Part shown: piece after piece, positions 34,239 through 43,659 of the stretch
Position numbering within the stretch: the stretch's first letter is position 1
Layout of the letters: each line of letters opens with the position of its first letter
Assembly: GCA_004519485.1 (NCBI GenBank)
Contig: CP038113.1
Location: forward strand, 82,501-146,500
Reading direction: 5' to 3'
DNA: 64,000 nucleotides
DNA from: Nannochloropsis oceanica
Taxonomy: Eukaryota > Sar > Eustigmatophyceae > Eustigmatales > Monodopsidaceae
Translations under genes and position numbers: made by a program
The notes under the pieces: generated by a model
The model's input: only the letters and a program-made list of their open reading frames with translations
The model's database searches: none
Told to the model about the DNA's origin: nothing

Positions 34239-37200
34239 TCACCCACTCATATTCGATTCCACAAAAGCTTTGGCCCTGTCTCGAACCCGCTCCACCGACG
34301 CCGCATCCCCATGAGCCAGCTCCAGCTGCATATACTTTTTCAAAATGCCTTTGGCCTTATGCGCCGAAATACCGAGGGTGCACATCCGGTCGAGCAGCCG
34401 TCGGGCCGAGTCCACGTGCCCTGTCTTGACTTCCTTATCTACGTACATATTCCAGATGTCCAAACGCTTTGGAAAGCTACTTAATAAACCTTCAAAGATA
34501 GTCCGACCTCGATCGATAGAGCCATGCTCAAATTCGGCCTGTGCAAAATGGGAGATTACGAGAGTGTGCTTGTGGCGGGAGAGGCACTGCAAGGAGCGGC
34601 GCAACAGCTCGGTGGCTGAGGTCGGGTCTCGCTTCAAAGCCAACAAATGGTATTGCATCCACATTTTCTTGCTGTACTTGAAGCGCTTGGTCAAAATGTT
34701 CTTGAATAATTCCTCGGCGTCAGACGCCTTCCCCGCCCGCTCATACATCTCGGCCGCATGAAGGTAGACGTGCTTGGGGTTGTTCTGCTCGGCCGCTTTC
34801 TCCAGCGTGGCCAACACCGACTCCTTTGTCCCGTACCGATTCTCCAGATTTAGCAACGCCACCCACACGTTCATCTTCTCAAATTCTTCGCGGAAGACAA
34901 TGGTCTTCAGTGCACGTGTGGCCACGGCGCGTGCGGCATCTATGTCCGCCAAGGACAAATGGAAGGCCATATACCTGATCCAGATCAATGACGAGTTCGG
35001 GTTGGCCATCACCAGCCGCTCAAAGTCCTCTATGCTCTCAGGCGTGGCATCCGGATCCAAGAGACGTTCTTCACGCCTCCGTATCTCTTCTTCATCCCGT
35101 TTCCGTTGGGCGGCCTTCTTGCGAGAACTCCGGTGACGGGAATTGCCTCCCTCGTCCTCGTCGTCATGGTCGTCATCCGACTCATTTTCTTCCGAGGCAG
35201 ACGCTGTGTGTTCCCCTGCCACGCTGAAACCAAGACCTAAGTCGAAGTCGTCCCAGTGAAAAATTGGTCCCGACGCGGTGGAAATTGAAGTCGAGGAAGG
35301 CGCCTTGCTAGTGCTCTTCCCTTTGATCTTCTTTGCATCTTTTTCCTCCTCATTCTCCTCATCTTTCGAAGAGTCCTCCCCATCGACCTCCATCATGCCT
35401 CCCTCCTCCTCATCATTCTCATCATCATCCTTAAAATGTTCGTCATCACTACTGCTATAAACCAAAGGCACCTTGAAATTCTCAGGCTCGTCATCGTCCA
35501 CCTCCCCATCTTCATGCTCCATGTCCTCGCTGTCACTTTCCTCTTCGCCGCACTCGCTCTCTTCTTCTTCCATGCTGAAGCCGCTATCCCTGCCCTCCTC
35601 CTCGTCGCTCCAGTCTTCCTCCCCCTTGAAATGAGAAGCTTTAAGGCTCAGACTGATACGCTTTCTTTCCCGGTCGGCCTTCAGCACCAACGCCTTGACC
35701 ACGTCCCCAGGCTCATAGGCCTTGGCCAAATCCTTTATACGCTGATCGCTTGCCTCGGAAATGTGGCTCATGCCCGTCAAGTCACTTCCTTGTATCTTGA
35801 TAAATACACCAAACGGCTCCACACGAACCACAGCGCCCTTGATTTTCATGCCCTCTTCCACATCCTCAAATGCAAGCTGCTGCAGATGCTTCCCCACCAC
35901 CACCGACGGCCGCAACGACAGGTCGACCCGCGGACCACTGCCGGCTGCTTTGCCCCTCCCTCCCTCTTCCTCCACCTTGAGCACGCGTCCGGCCACGAGT
36001 TTGCCAACAGGGAAAGCCTCAATGGGGCTTTTGACGAATCCGTCAGCCAGATCTTTGATTTGGACCCGTGCTGTTACGCCCCGGGCGACGCGGACAAAGC
36101 ACCCCTTGGTAGAGGTCCCGACAACGTACCCCTTCACCACCGCGCCTTCCTCTGGCAAGTCATCCTCCGCGATGATAGCCTTGGTTGCCACGTGAGGCTG
36201 AAGGCGAGAAGGACGCAGGGACACGTCAATGCGACCCTCCTCCACCACCAAGACCCGGCAGCGCACGTCTTGGCCCTCTTCCAACGCACAGGCGTGGCGA
36301 GAGAGGGGTTGGTCCACCCAATGCTCTGGCTCGTTTATCTCTGTGATGCACAGCCGCCCGAACACGCGATGGCCGAGTTGAATGGCCACCGACGGTGGAT
36401 TAAGGATCGGGGCATGCGGCCCCAGACAAACACGCCCGGTGAGCAGGTCCCCCACGTTAGGCAGAAAACTTGCCCCGACAATAGCCTCTCCCTTGTGCCT
36501 TTTGACCAGCTTAGACTCCGCCGACGGTAGAAGAGGAAAATTTGCCGGCTCCAGGTCGTCCGTCAAAGGCACCCCTCGGATAGACAGCTGCAGGCGATGA
36601 CGGGTGGGGTCGACGTGCGTGACAACGACAGGTACTGGCACGCCAACAGCGCCCGCCGCCGTGATGCGGGCAAACAGTCCCGTCTCGCCATCTCGGGCAA
36701 TGTCCAAATAGTGAACGAAGCCTTTGATGGCGCGCGATACAGCCACCCATAGCCCTTCCGCCTGCACATCTGTCACCACACCTAGGAGGATCGTGCCCAC
36801 TGCCAGAGTCTCCCACGCCGGCTGCAAGGCCACCGAGTCCACCGCGGAGGCCTGCATATCTTTCGGGCGCAGACTGCACTCAAGCAGCTTGACCTTGCTA
36901 AGCTCCTTTTCTCGCACCTCCACCACTCGCACATCCAGCTCCTGGCCTAACTTGTAGGGGGCCAAGGGATGGAAGCTAGGCAAGGACGCCCCCTCCCTCT
37001 CTCCCTTCTCCTTTATGATCTGCCTGGCTTCCAGAGCCTCCTTCGCCGCCTCTTCCAAATCAATGAGGTGCTGTCGACCACTGTGCGTGACGAAGACCTT
37101 GGCGAGGACACGAGCCGACGCGGACTTCTTTCCCTTTCTCTTCTTGTCCATCCTTTGCTTTTCCTCATCCTCGTCGTGCTGAATGTTGAGTGCAAGAACC

Positions 37201-40200
37201 AATTCGTCCGGTCGCACCTCAACCACAATGGCAGGTAATGTTGCGCCCACCACAACCTCCGATGCCGCAGTGGCCCGGGGGCGCTTCCGCGCGACATGCT
37301 CGGCCGTGCCCGATTTCTTCTCTGCCTTGTCTGCCGCAGCCGCTGCCTTGCTTTCCTTGATACTGATACGCTGCTGCACGGCGGCCTCTGCTTTCTTCTC
37401 CTTCTCCTTCTGCTGTTGTAACTTCTTAAACTCCTTCTGCAACTTCTTGCTAGCACCTGCCTTAGGTGCCTTGTCCCTCTCCGCCACGTCTTGTTCCTGA
37501 GCCAAAGTCACGAGCATGACAGGCTCCTGCGGATAGACCAAGCTTGGCTTCGTTTCCAGGGCCAACCTCCAGGGGCGACGCACCACAACGTCCACCTTGA
37601 TACCCACCTCGAGGTTTCCGGTTGCCAAGTACGGGCACTGGTAGTCAGCCACCGCCAAGTAGGCCAACGCCCCCTCCAACTCCACCACAGCGTATCGATC
37701 GCGTTTCAGGACCACCTCAGCTTCCCCACGGGCCCCGACGGGCAAGTAAATGCCCGCAGCCGACTTGCGATGCTTGGCCCGGCCTCGCTTCACCAGCTCC
37801 GGCAGCAAGGTCACCACCAGAACACGCTTGGCCCAATCCACGTCTAGTATACGCACCTTGACCTCGTCATGAGGGGCACAGGCCAGAACGTGTTCGGGTC
37901 CTGGAGCCAGCATGACCGTGCGGTGATCCTCGCCGGAAAGCACTACCCCGTAGTCCTTGATGGCCGTCACGATTGCATTTACCGTAGACCCCACAGCATA
38001 CCGGCGCCAGTCCAAGGTATCCGATTCATCTGTAGCCTCGATGCTGCCGTTGCTATCTCTGCTACTGCTATTGCCGCAGGCTGCAGCCACAGATTCGCAT
38101 AAAAGTGTCTCGAGGAATGCCGTATCTGTCACAGGCAGTTGCGAGCGTTGCGTGGTCACATACACCTTGCCCATATCAGGGTCCACTCGGTGCAGGAGGC
38201 TCCGCACCGAATCTCCTTCACGAAACAGTCCCGAGGCATCCTCCACAAACCGATCCGCTATCAACCCGCGCGGGGCCAGGGCGATCTGACCACCCACGAA
38301 GCGGATAAATAGCCCAAAACTCTCAACACGTGAAATGTAGCCGCAAAGTCGCGCCCCGCCCACCTTCAAGTCTTGCAATTTGACAGGCTCGTCCGCCGCT
38401 GGCGTGGCTGTCTTTTCAGTGCCGTGGTCTAGGATTCCACCTCCACTTGCATTGCGCAGCAAGGGTTTGAGGGAGAGCAGTGGTCCTTCACGGTCTCGTC
38501 GCAGTTCTAGTACCAAGGCATCCTCCACTCGACTGCCCTTGGCCAAGCGGGCAAACAACTGATCCGCCAGTGCTGCATGGTCCCCAAGCTGGTACTTATG
38601 AAGAAATGCCAAAGGTTCCTTGCTCCCACACCTGTCAAGCCGCACCATGGCGTAGGGATCCTGAATGCGCTCAACTGTTCCACTCACGCGCTGGCCCGGC
38701 CGCAACTGTTCCGCAGGGGCTTGCTTCCCAGCCTCATCCTCCCCTCGTGCTTCATCTGGCACGTCCAAACGCAAGCTCAGACGGGGCGGCTCCCGATGCG
38801 GCTCGCACGAGGCCACCACGCAGCGTAGCACCTGTCCCAGCCTAAAGGCCTCCACAGGGCTCTCAACCCCTTGCGCTGCCAAATGCTTGGCCGGTAGCAG
38901 CCCATGCACGTTGCCATAAAAGGTCACGATGACCCCAAAGTCTCCCACCTTGGTCACAAAGCCTAAGCATGTCCGTCCGGGAGCCGCCTTGGAATAGGCA
39001 GCTATCACTGTCTCGGGCGAATCCTTCAGCAGGGAAGGTTTCAGCGTCGCGTAGACCTTGCGAGTCGCCAGGTCCACCTGCAGGATGCGGCAAGAGACTT
39101 GCTGACCTGCTTGGTACACGCCCCGCCCGCCCTTGCCCTTCTTGGCCTCAGCCAGAGCCTTGGCCCGTAACGAGGTAGTCTTGGGACCCGCACCGTCGGC
39201 TAGGTGCATGTTAGTGCAGTGGGCGCGGATGCCCTGGCCCAGGTCCAGCGTCAAGCCCCAGCCCGCTACTGCCATCACCTTGGCATGTACGAGCTGCCCG
39301 GGTGTCACGTCCGCCAGACACACGAAGGGTGCCTCCAACGTAGCCGCCTTCATGGACCCATACACAGCCCCTTCCATGGGCGCCGTCCCGATCACGCGGC
39401 ATGCTACTGTCTGGCCTACCCTGACGCTCGCTAGGGCATCCACCTGCGACGCCTGCACAAACACGGGAACGTACCGCGGCCCTTCAAGAATCTTCTGCAG
39501 CTTCATCTCTTCCGGGTCTTCCCCCTTTTTTTTAATCCCGTCATCCTCCCCGTCATCCTTCGCCCGCGCCCTTTGCTTGCGCCATGATGCCAACTCCGCA
39601 CCGATGCGCGCTTCGTCGTCGCACGTGTCCAGGTCCTTGCCGCTACCACCCTCCGCGGCCGGTATGTAGCCAAGCAGAAGCCCCTTCTTAGGCTCTACAC
39701 GTAGGACTTTGGTCTGAGCGAGCAACTGGCTCACTTCAGGCAAGCCTGAGGCCGGGCGCAGTCCCAGCAAGTGCGTGCGTAACGTAAGGTAGACCGTCTT
39801 GCTCTGTGCATTGACAAGCATCACGCGCGCCTGCAGTACGTCCCCCAGCCTAAAGCGCTTGCGCCAGTCATTGTCCACGTAGGGCCGGTCCAGGTGCTCT
39901 AGAATAACCACCCCGGAAAAACCACCCAAAAAGGTCAGAACCAGCCCGTTCTTGAGCAGCATGTCAACGGCCGCGTTCACCAGCATGCCTGGCTTCAGGC
40001 CCTGCAACGTCAGCGCCGAGCCCCGGGTCAAAGCTTTGGGCGTCACGGTCGGGTCGAACCCACATGTGATAGAACGTGCCTCCTCCTTAACAGCCAATAC
40101 TACGACATCCACGGGGCTACCTTTTATGAGCTGCGCCTCGGCACCGGCGCCGCCCTTAACGTGTCTCCGGGCCAAGAAGGCTGTAATGCCCTCAAGCCCC

Positions 40201-41084
40201 GTAGCAATTACATAGCCGTGGTCCTCCACGCTGGCCACAGCCCCTGACAGGGACCCTCCAGGCAGCAAATGCTCCAGCTTCAGGCCGCGATTGACCACGG
40301 AAGCACGCAAGGTCAGGGAAAGTTTCTGACTGGCCTTACCACCGCTGAAACTGGCACCCTTGTGTTTGTCCGCTGCCGCCGGCATGGATAAGACAACCGC
40401 CCGCACCATCTGCCCGGGCCGAAGCGCAGCCATGGCCATCCTTAATGTTGTCTCTTGGTGTTGCAGTGAATCTGTGAAGGTCTCAGCCGCGGGTGTGGAG
40501 AAATGGGCGAACATAGGGTCGGAAACCTCGGGAAAGGAGACGCGACCCGAGATTCCACCAGGCAGGGCCACGCCAATGTCCTTAGGGCCCACACGCGTGA
40601 CGATGCCCAGGACGGCGGTGCCACGAGAAAAACGCTTGAGCGACAGAGGTTGGATCTGGGGTGGGGCGCGTCCCACTTTGGTCACGCAACCGAGACCGAC
40701 TGCCCGGGCAATTTTGCTTGCTTCGTCCACCAACCCGTCCCCCTTGCCACCCGTAGCCAGGGAGCCTCCTCCGCCGCTGCTGGCTGACTGCTTCAGCTTC
40801 TTCTTGGGTAGTCCGAATAGGAAGTCGGGGCCCTCATCGGCCTTGGTTGATTCTGTCGTGGACACTTCTGACGTGCTAGAGGGGGTGGTGGTGCTATTGC
40901 TGCTTCTGGTCCCGCTGCTGCTGCTGCCTGCGGTCTTAGCTTCCCGTTTACGCTTCGCTGCAGGACCCCCGCCATAAGTAGGAGGTGGTTTTCGGGAAGA
41001 AGGATTCACCGATTGCTTTTTGTAGGCCGTGGACGTCGATGCGGGCTGTGGAGCCTTGCCCCGTGGGAAGCTCTCGGGTGCCAT
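34239..41084 (-). CDS. RRP5: RRP5/PDCD11 pre-rRNA processing factor
   Basis: A single uninterrupted exon of 2,281 residues. Human PDCD11 has 1,871 and yeast Rrp5 has 1,729. After a basic, Ser-rich N-terminus there are about a dozen S1 RNA-binding repeats. The first is near residue 150 (RGTAVLGIVTRVGPKDIGVALPGG). The clearest is near residue 1,760 (IKGAVVRVEPFGVFIKIQGS, then MSHISEA). A Lys/Glu-rich coiled stretch splits the S1 array near residue 1,230. A strongly acidic region (about 1,830-1,940) follows the array. The last 330 residues are HAT/TPR-like helical repeats (WIRYMAFHLSLADIDAARAV, SFPKRLDIWNMYVDKE), as in all RRP5 proteins. RRP5 acts in the nucleolus in both 18S and 5.8S/25S processing. 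The extra length is spread through the S1 region. Confidence 0.95.
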   Translation of the reverse strand: MAPESFPRGKAPQPASTSTAYKKQSVNPSSRKPPPTYGGGPAAKRKREAKTAGSSSSGTRSSNSTTTPSSTSEVSTTESTKADEGPDFLFGLPKKKLKQSASSGGGGSLATGGKGDGLVDEASKIARAVGLGCVTKVGRAPPQIQPLSLKRFSRGTAVLGIVTRVGPKDIGVALPGGISGRVSFPEVSDPMFAHFSTPAAETFTDSLQHQETTLRMAMAALRPGQMVRAVVLSMPAAADKHKGASFSGGKASQKLSLTLRASVVNRGLKLEHLLPGGSLSGAVASVEDHGYVIATGLEGITAFLARRHVKGGAGAEAQLIKGSPVDVVVLAVKEEARSITCGFDPTVTPKALTRGSALTLQGLKPGMLVNAAVDMLLKNGLVLTFLGGFSGVVILEHLDRPYVDNDWRKRFRLGDVLQARVMLVNAQSKTVYLTLRTHLLGLRPASGLPEVSQLLAQTKVLRVEPKKGLLLGYIPAAEGGSGKDLDTCDDEARIGAELASWRKQRARAKDDGEDDGIKKKGEDPEEMKLQKILEGPRYVPVFVQASQVDALASVRVGQTVACRVIGTAPMEGAVYGSMKAATLEAPFVCLADVTPGQLVHAKVMAVAGWGLTLDLGQGIRAHCTNMHLADGAGPKTTSLRAKALAEAKKGKGGRGVYQAGQQVSCRILQVDLATRKVYATLKPSLLKDSPETVIAAYSKAAPGRTCLGFVTKVGDFGVIVTFYGNVHGLLPAKHLAAQGVESPVEAFRLGQVLRCVVASCEPHREPPRLSLRLDVPDEARGEDEAGKQAPAEQLRPGQRVSGTVERIQDPYAMVRLDRCGSKEPLAFLHKYQLGDHAALADQLFARLAKGSRVEDALVLELRRDREGPLLSLKPLLRNASGGGILDHGTEKTATPAADEPVKLQDLKVGGARLCGYISRVESFGLFIRFVGGQIALAPRGLIADRFVEDASGLFREGDSVRSLLHRVDPDMGKVYVTTQRSQLPVTDTAFLETLLCESVAAACGNSSSRDSNGSIEATDESDTLDWRRYAVGSTVNAIVTAIKDYGVVLSGEDHRTVMLAPGPEHVLACAPHDEVKVRILDVDWAKRVLVVTLLPELVKRGRAKHRKSAAGIYLPVGARGEAEVVLKRDRYAVVELEGALAYLAVADYQCPYLATGNLEVGIKVDVVVRRPWRLALETKPSLVYPQEPVMLVTLAQEQDVAERDKAPKAGASKKLQKEFKKLQQQKEKEKKAEAAVQQRISIKESKAAAAADKAEKKSGTAEHVARKRPRATAASEVVVGATLPAIVVEVRPDELVLALNIQHDEDEEKQRMDKKRKGKKSASARVLAKVFVTHSGRQHLIDLEEAAKEALEARQIIKEKGEREGASLPSFHPLAPYKLGQELDVRVVEVREKELSKVKLLECSLRPKDMQASAVDSVALQPAWETLAVGTILLGVVTDVQAEGLWVAVSRAIKGFVHYLDIARDGETGLFARITAAGAVGVPVPVVVTHVDPTRHRLQLSIRGVPLTDDLEPANFPLLPSAESKLVKRHKGEAIVGASFLPNVGDLLTGRVCLGPHAPILNPPSVAIQLGHRVFGRLCITEINEPEHWVDQPLSRHACALEEGQDVRCRVLVVEEGRIDVSLRPSRLQPHVATKAIIAEDDLPEEGAVVKGYVVGTSTKGCFVRVARGVTARVQIKDLADGFVKSPIEAFPVGKLVAGRVLKVEEEGGRGKAAGSGPRVDLSLRPSVVVGKHLQQLAFEDVEEGMKIKGAVVRVEPFGVFIKIQGSDLTGMSHISEASDQRIKDLAKAYEPGDVVKALVLKADRERKRISLSLKASHFKGEEDWSDEEEGRDSGFSMEEEESECGEEESDSEDMEHEDGEVDDDEPENFKVPLVYSSSDDEHFKDDDENDEEEGGMMEVDGEDSSKDEENEEEKDAKKIKGKSTSKAPSSTSISTASGPIFHWDDFDLGLGFSVAGEHTASASEENESDDDHDDEDEGGNSRHRSSRKKAAQRKRDEEEIRRREERLLDPDATPESIEDFERLVMANPNSSLIWIRYMAFHLSLADIDAARAVATRALKTIVFREEFEKMNVWVALLNLENRYGTKESVLATLEKAAEQNNPKHVYLHAAEMYERAGKASDAEELFKNILTKRFKYSKKMWMQYHLLALKRDPTSATELLRRSLQCLSRHKHTLVISHFAQAEFEHGSIDRGRTIFEGLLSSFPKRLDIWNMYVDKEVKTGHVDSARRLLDRMCTLGISAHKAKGILKKYMQLELAHGDAASVERVRDRAKAFVESNMSG

Positions 41085-41474
41085 AGCTTCTGAGCTGTGA
41101 GATACTATTTCCCTGGGCGCGCGTTCGTCGTGAGTCTATGCTTGATGTGAAGAGGAGATCGGTGGTACACAATTCAAGCATTAGTTCTATGCTGTCTATG
41201 AGATATCAGGCATTCTACATTGTGTTGTACGTCCTGTACTTTGGGGTGGAAAGGAGGGCAAGCTGGGCCATGTCTCGCTGCCACCCACCCTCGCCCCCCT
41301 TCAGAATGCTCGTGTCTCCCACAATGTTCTTTGCTGTGCTACGAGCCATTCACTAAACCATTTGCAATATCTTACCACACACAGCTCATACATACCATAC
41401 ATACCCTTGGGCGTCGTGCGGGTGGAGATTTGACTTAAAAGAAGAAGTGCGCGCTAACCTCCCGACCTCCCGCC
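41085..41474. promoter_or_regulatory. Divergent promoter region, RRP5 / methyltransferase
   Basis: 390 bases between divergent ATGs. Both promoters must lie here. No specific element was recognised. Confidence 0.35.
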
Positions 41475-42410
41475 ATGACGACGAGCCTGTTACACTCATC
41501 ACTTGAGGACGAGGATGAGTACTTTTTCAACCCCGAGTTGTTTATGAACAAGACGCTTGCACCCGTCACATACCGCTTTCCAGGTTTGGAACAGACTGTG
41601 TGGGCGTCCAGTGCCTCCTCCACAGACCATGACCAAACCGGTGAGATCATCTGGCCAATCTCTGTCTTTTTGGCTTGGTTTGTGGTGTCTCAAGGAGAGC
41701 GTTTCCGTGACCACCAAGCCATCGAGCTGGGAGCCGGATGTGCGGGCTTGCCGGGTCTCATAGCGTCGCGTTTTGCCTCGGACGTGCTTCTCACGGATGG
41801 GAATGACTCGGTGCTCGAGACACTCAAACGCAACGTGGCTGAAATGATTGAGCAGGAAAAGATTGAGGAAAAGAGGGGACAGAGTAGCACCAGCATTAGC
41901 AGAAGTGGCGACAGCACCGCGCTCAAGGGTACTACCAGCAGTAATGGCAGCCGCGGCAGCTTTAAGCGAGTGGAGGCAAGCTCTTTGGTGTGGGGCGACG
42001 GAAAAAGCGCGCAAGCTATCGTAGATGATGGATGGCGGCCGCAAATTCTCTTGGGGGCTGACATTGTGTGTTGGATAGATTTCGTGATTCCTTTGCTACA
42101 GACAGTAAAATTCTTTTTTTTGCACGCGCGAGAGCCGCTCCAGGCGGTCCTATACCTTGGCTTCGTCAATCGCGCAAACGCGACCGAGCGTTTATTGTTC
42201 ACTCAGGCAAACGCGATGGGCATGCTTGTCACTCGGATTCCAGCCGAGTCATTTTTACCCTTAGATAAGAAGGACTGGCCCACAGAGCTAAGGGACACGA
42301 CCCAAAAGTTGGAGCTTTTAGCAATTTCATTAGACCGAACAGTCGACGGTTTTGATAGAACCGTGTGCATGGACAATAGCGGGATGATCGGACGGGCTAC
42401 GCCTTGTTGA
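41475..42410 (+). CDS. METTL21-type (family 16) protein lysine methyltransferase
   Basis: A single exon of 311 residues. The seven-beta-strand SAM fold shows GEIIWPISVFLAWFV before motif I. Motif I is AIELGAGCAGLPGL and motif post-I is VLLTDGNDSVLETLKRNV. LVWGD comes before motif IV, and the motif IV/DxxY region reads ILLGADIVCWIDFVIPLL. METTL21/22-like enzymes trimethylate Lys on chaperones, elongation factors or similar proteins. The usual Tyr of DxxY is replaced here by Cys-Trp. About 60 residues of Ser/Gly-rich, polar sequence are inserted between motif post-I and the next strand. The target is unknown. It shares a promoter region with RRP5, which is suggestive but not evidence of shared function. 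Confidence 0.8.
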   Translation: MTTSLLHSSLEDEDEYFFNPELFMNKTLAPVTYRFPGLEQTVWASSASSTDHDQTGEIIWPISVFLAWFVVSQGERFRDHQAIELGAGCAGLPGLIASRFASDVLLTDGNDSVLETLKRNVAEMIEQEKIEEKRGQSSTSISRSGDSTALKGTTSSNGSRGSFKRVEASSLVWGDGKSAQAIVDDGWRPQILLGADIVCWIDFVIPLLQTVKFFFLHAREPLQAVLYLGFVNRANATERLLFTQANAMGMLVTRIPAESFLPLDKKDWPTELRDTTQKLELLAISLDRTVDGFDRTVCMDNSGMIGRATPC

Positions 42411-43659
42411 TTTCCATGTCAAGGAAATACATAGATCATAATTTGTAGGCGGATGTAAAGAACTGTATGTTGAGGAAAAGAAAGAAAGAAGAGAGATCGG
42501 AAGGGATTAACCCCCCATAAAAAAGGGATGGCATGGGAAAAAAACAAAAAAAAATGGATAAAGTTTAGTAAAAGAAAAAGACAACCAGCTTTTGTTTGAT
42601 GAAACTCTGTCTCATTCCTCCGTGATTGCCCACGCTCAAAAAGTACATCGCGTGTTGATGATATGATGTTTCACCTACTGCGCTGACCGGGATTCGTACA
42701 GTGAAGACGGTGACGACATCGATCATCGACCAGAATTCGAACCCGGGCCTCCTCCTAACAACTGTCCAAAGCCACAGGGACTCGAACCGTGGAAGGGAGA
42801 AATCCTCTTAGTACGCAAGCGGGCAGGCAGCTTAGTGCTGTGTCGCTCGTGCGTTAACCCCTAGACAATCAGCGCGTATTGACTGTCAATTATGGGACCT
42901 GAATGTTCATCAAAGGATCTGGATTAATGCAAGAGAGAGCAGGGGAATGATTTCCATCTGGCGCCAAAAAAATCAGCTGCCAAGGGGTCAAGCGTTGTAT
43001 AGTATACAATATAAGCGTACGGTCTGAAGTTTATTTCATTTCTTCGCCCGAATATGTAGTTATATATTATATTTCTTGTTCCTTCATAATTTATTTACCC
43101 ATGGGGACGCTTGTTAAAGCGCATGTCGAAGCAGGCCGACACTAATCAGTCCATATCATGTACCCGTGGTGTTTGCCCCGCTGACACGCATGTTTTCGTT
43201 TTTCAGACTATCCTTCCATTTCTCCCCTCCCACGTACGAATGCAGAGATGACCATGACAAACTTTAGATGTCCAAGTCAAACTTTACCGAATACGAATAC
43301 GTTCCGAGCTGTTCTTTTTCTGTAGTTTTCTTTAGTACGCAAACAAATGCATCCTACCAGAGCACACGTCCGCCACGTCACAGGATTACACACGAGGGGA
43401 AGCCTTCCTACAATAAATTGTTACATATTCTTCGCTTAATTTTTGCCGAGTTTAGAATGGCTTTGACAGGTTTTTGATAGTAGTGCGGGCCATTCTTGGC
43501 CGTTGGCTGGCCATGAGGGGTGATTTCGCTGCTTCGTTCGCTTTTGCCCACGTACGCATTCATCGCTCTACGTGTGCGTAAAACACCAACGCCTGACGAA
43601 ATCCCTCCATCGACACGCCTAAGCCACAGATAATTTGCCTGAGGCAGCAGGCACTCTCC
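42411..43659. other. Intergenic with tRNA-like cluster
   Basis: About 1.25 kb without a protein gene. Between 42680 and 42875 lie tRNA-like fragments, listed separately. The remainder is AT-rich up to 43.1 kb, then mixed, and should hold the promoter of the DEAD-box gene. Confidence 0.4.
42680..42875 (-). other. tRNA-like cluster, possible tRNA pseudogene or tRNA-derived repeat
   Basis: On the minus strand, 42875-42869 reads GCGCTGA. It is followed by an A-box-like stretch (TTGTCTAGGGGTTAACGC). An exact B-box consensus (GGTTCGAGTCC) is at 42788-42778. A second near-match (GGTTCGAATTC) at 42743-42733 sits in a 5-bp stem with a 7-base loop. A third partial one (GTACGAATCCC) is at 42699-42689. 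It is followed by TCAGCGC at 42686-42680, the exact complement of the first seven bases. I could not fold one standard cloverleaf from these: no clean anticodon arm is seen. A decayed tRNA cluster or a tRNA-derived SINE fits best. Confidence 0.35.

Noticed and set aside
35436-36530. 364-codon open frame on the plus strand
   Set aside because: It is antisense to the S1 repeats of RRP5 and has no recognisable domain.
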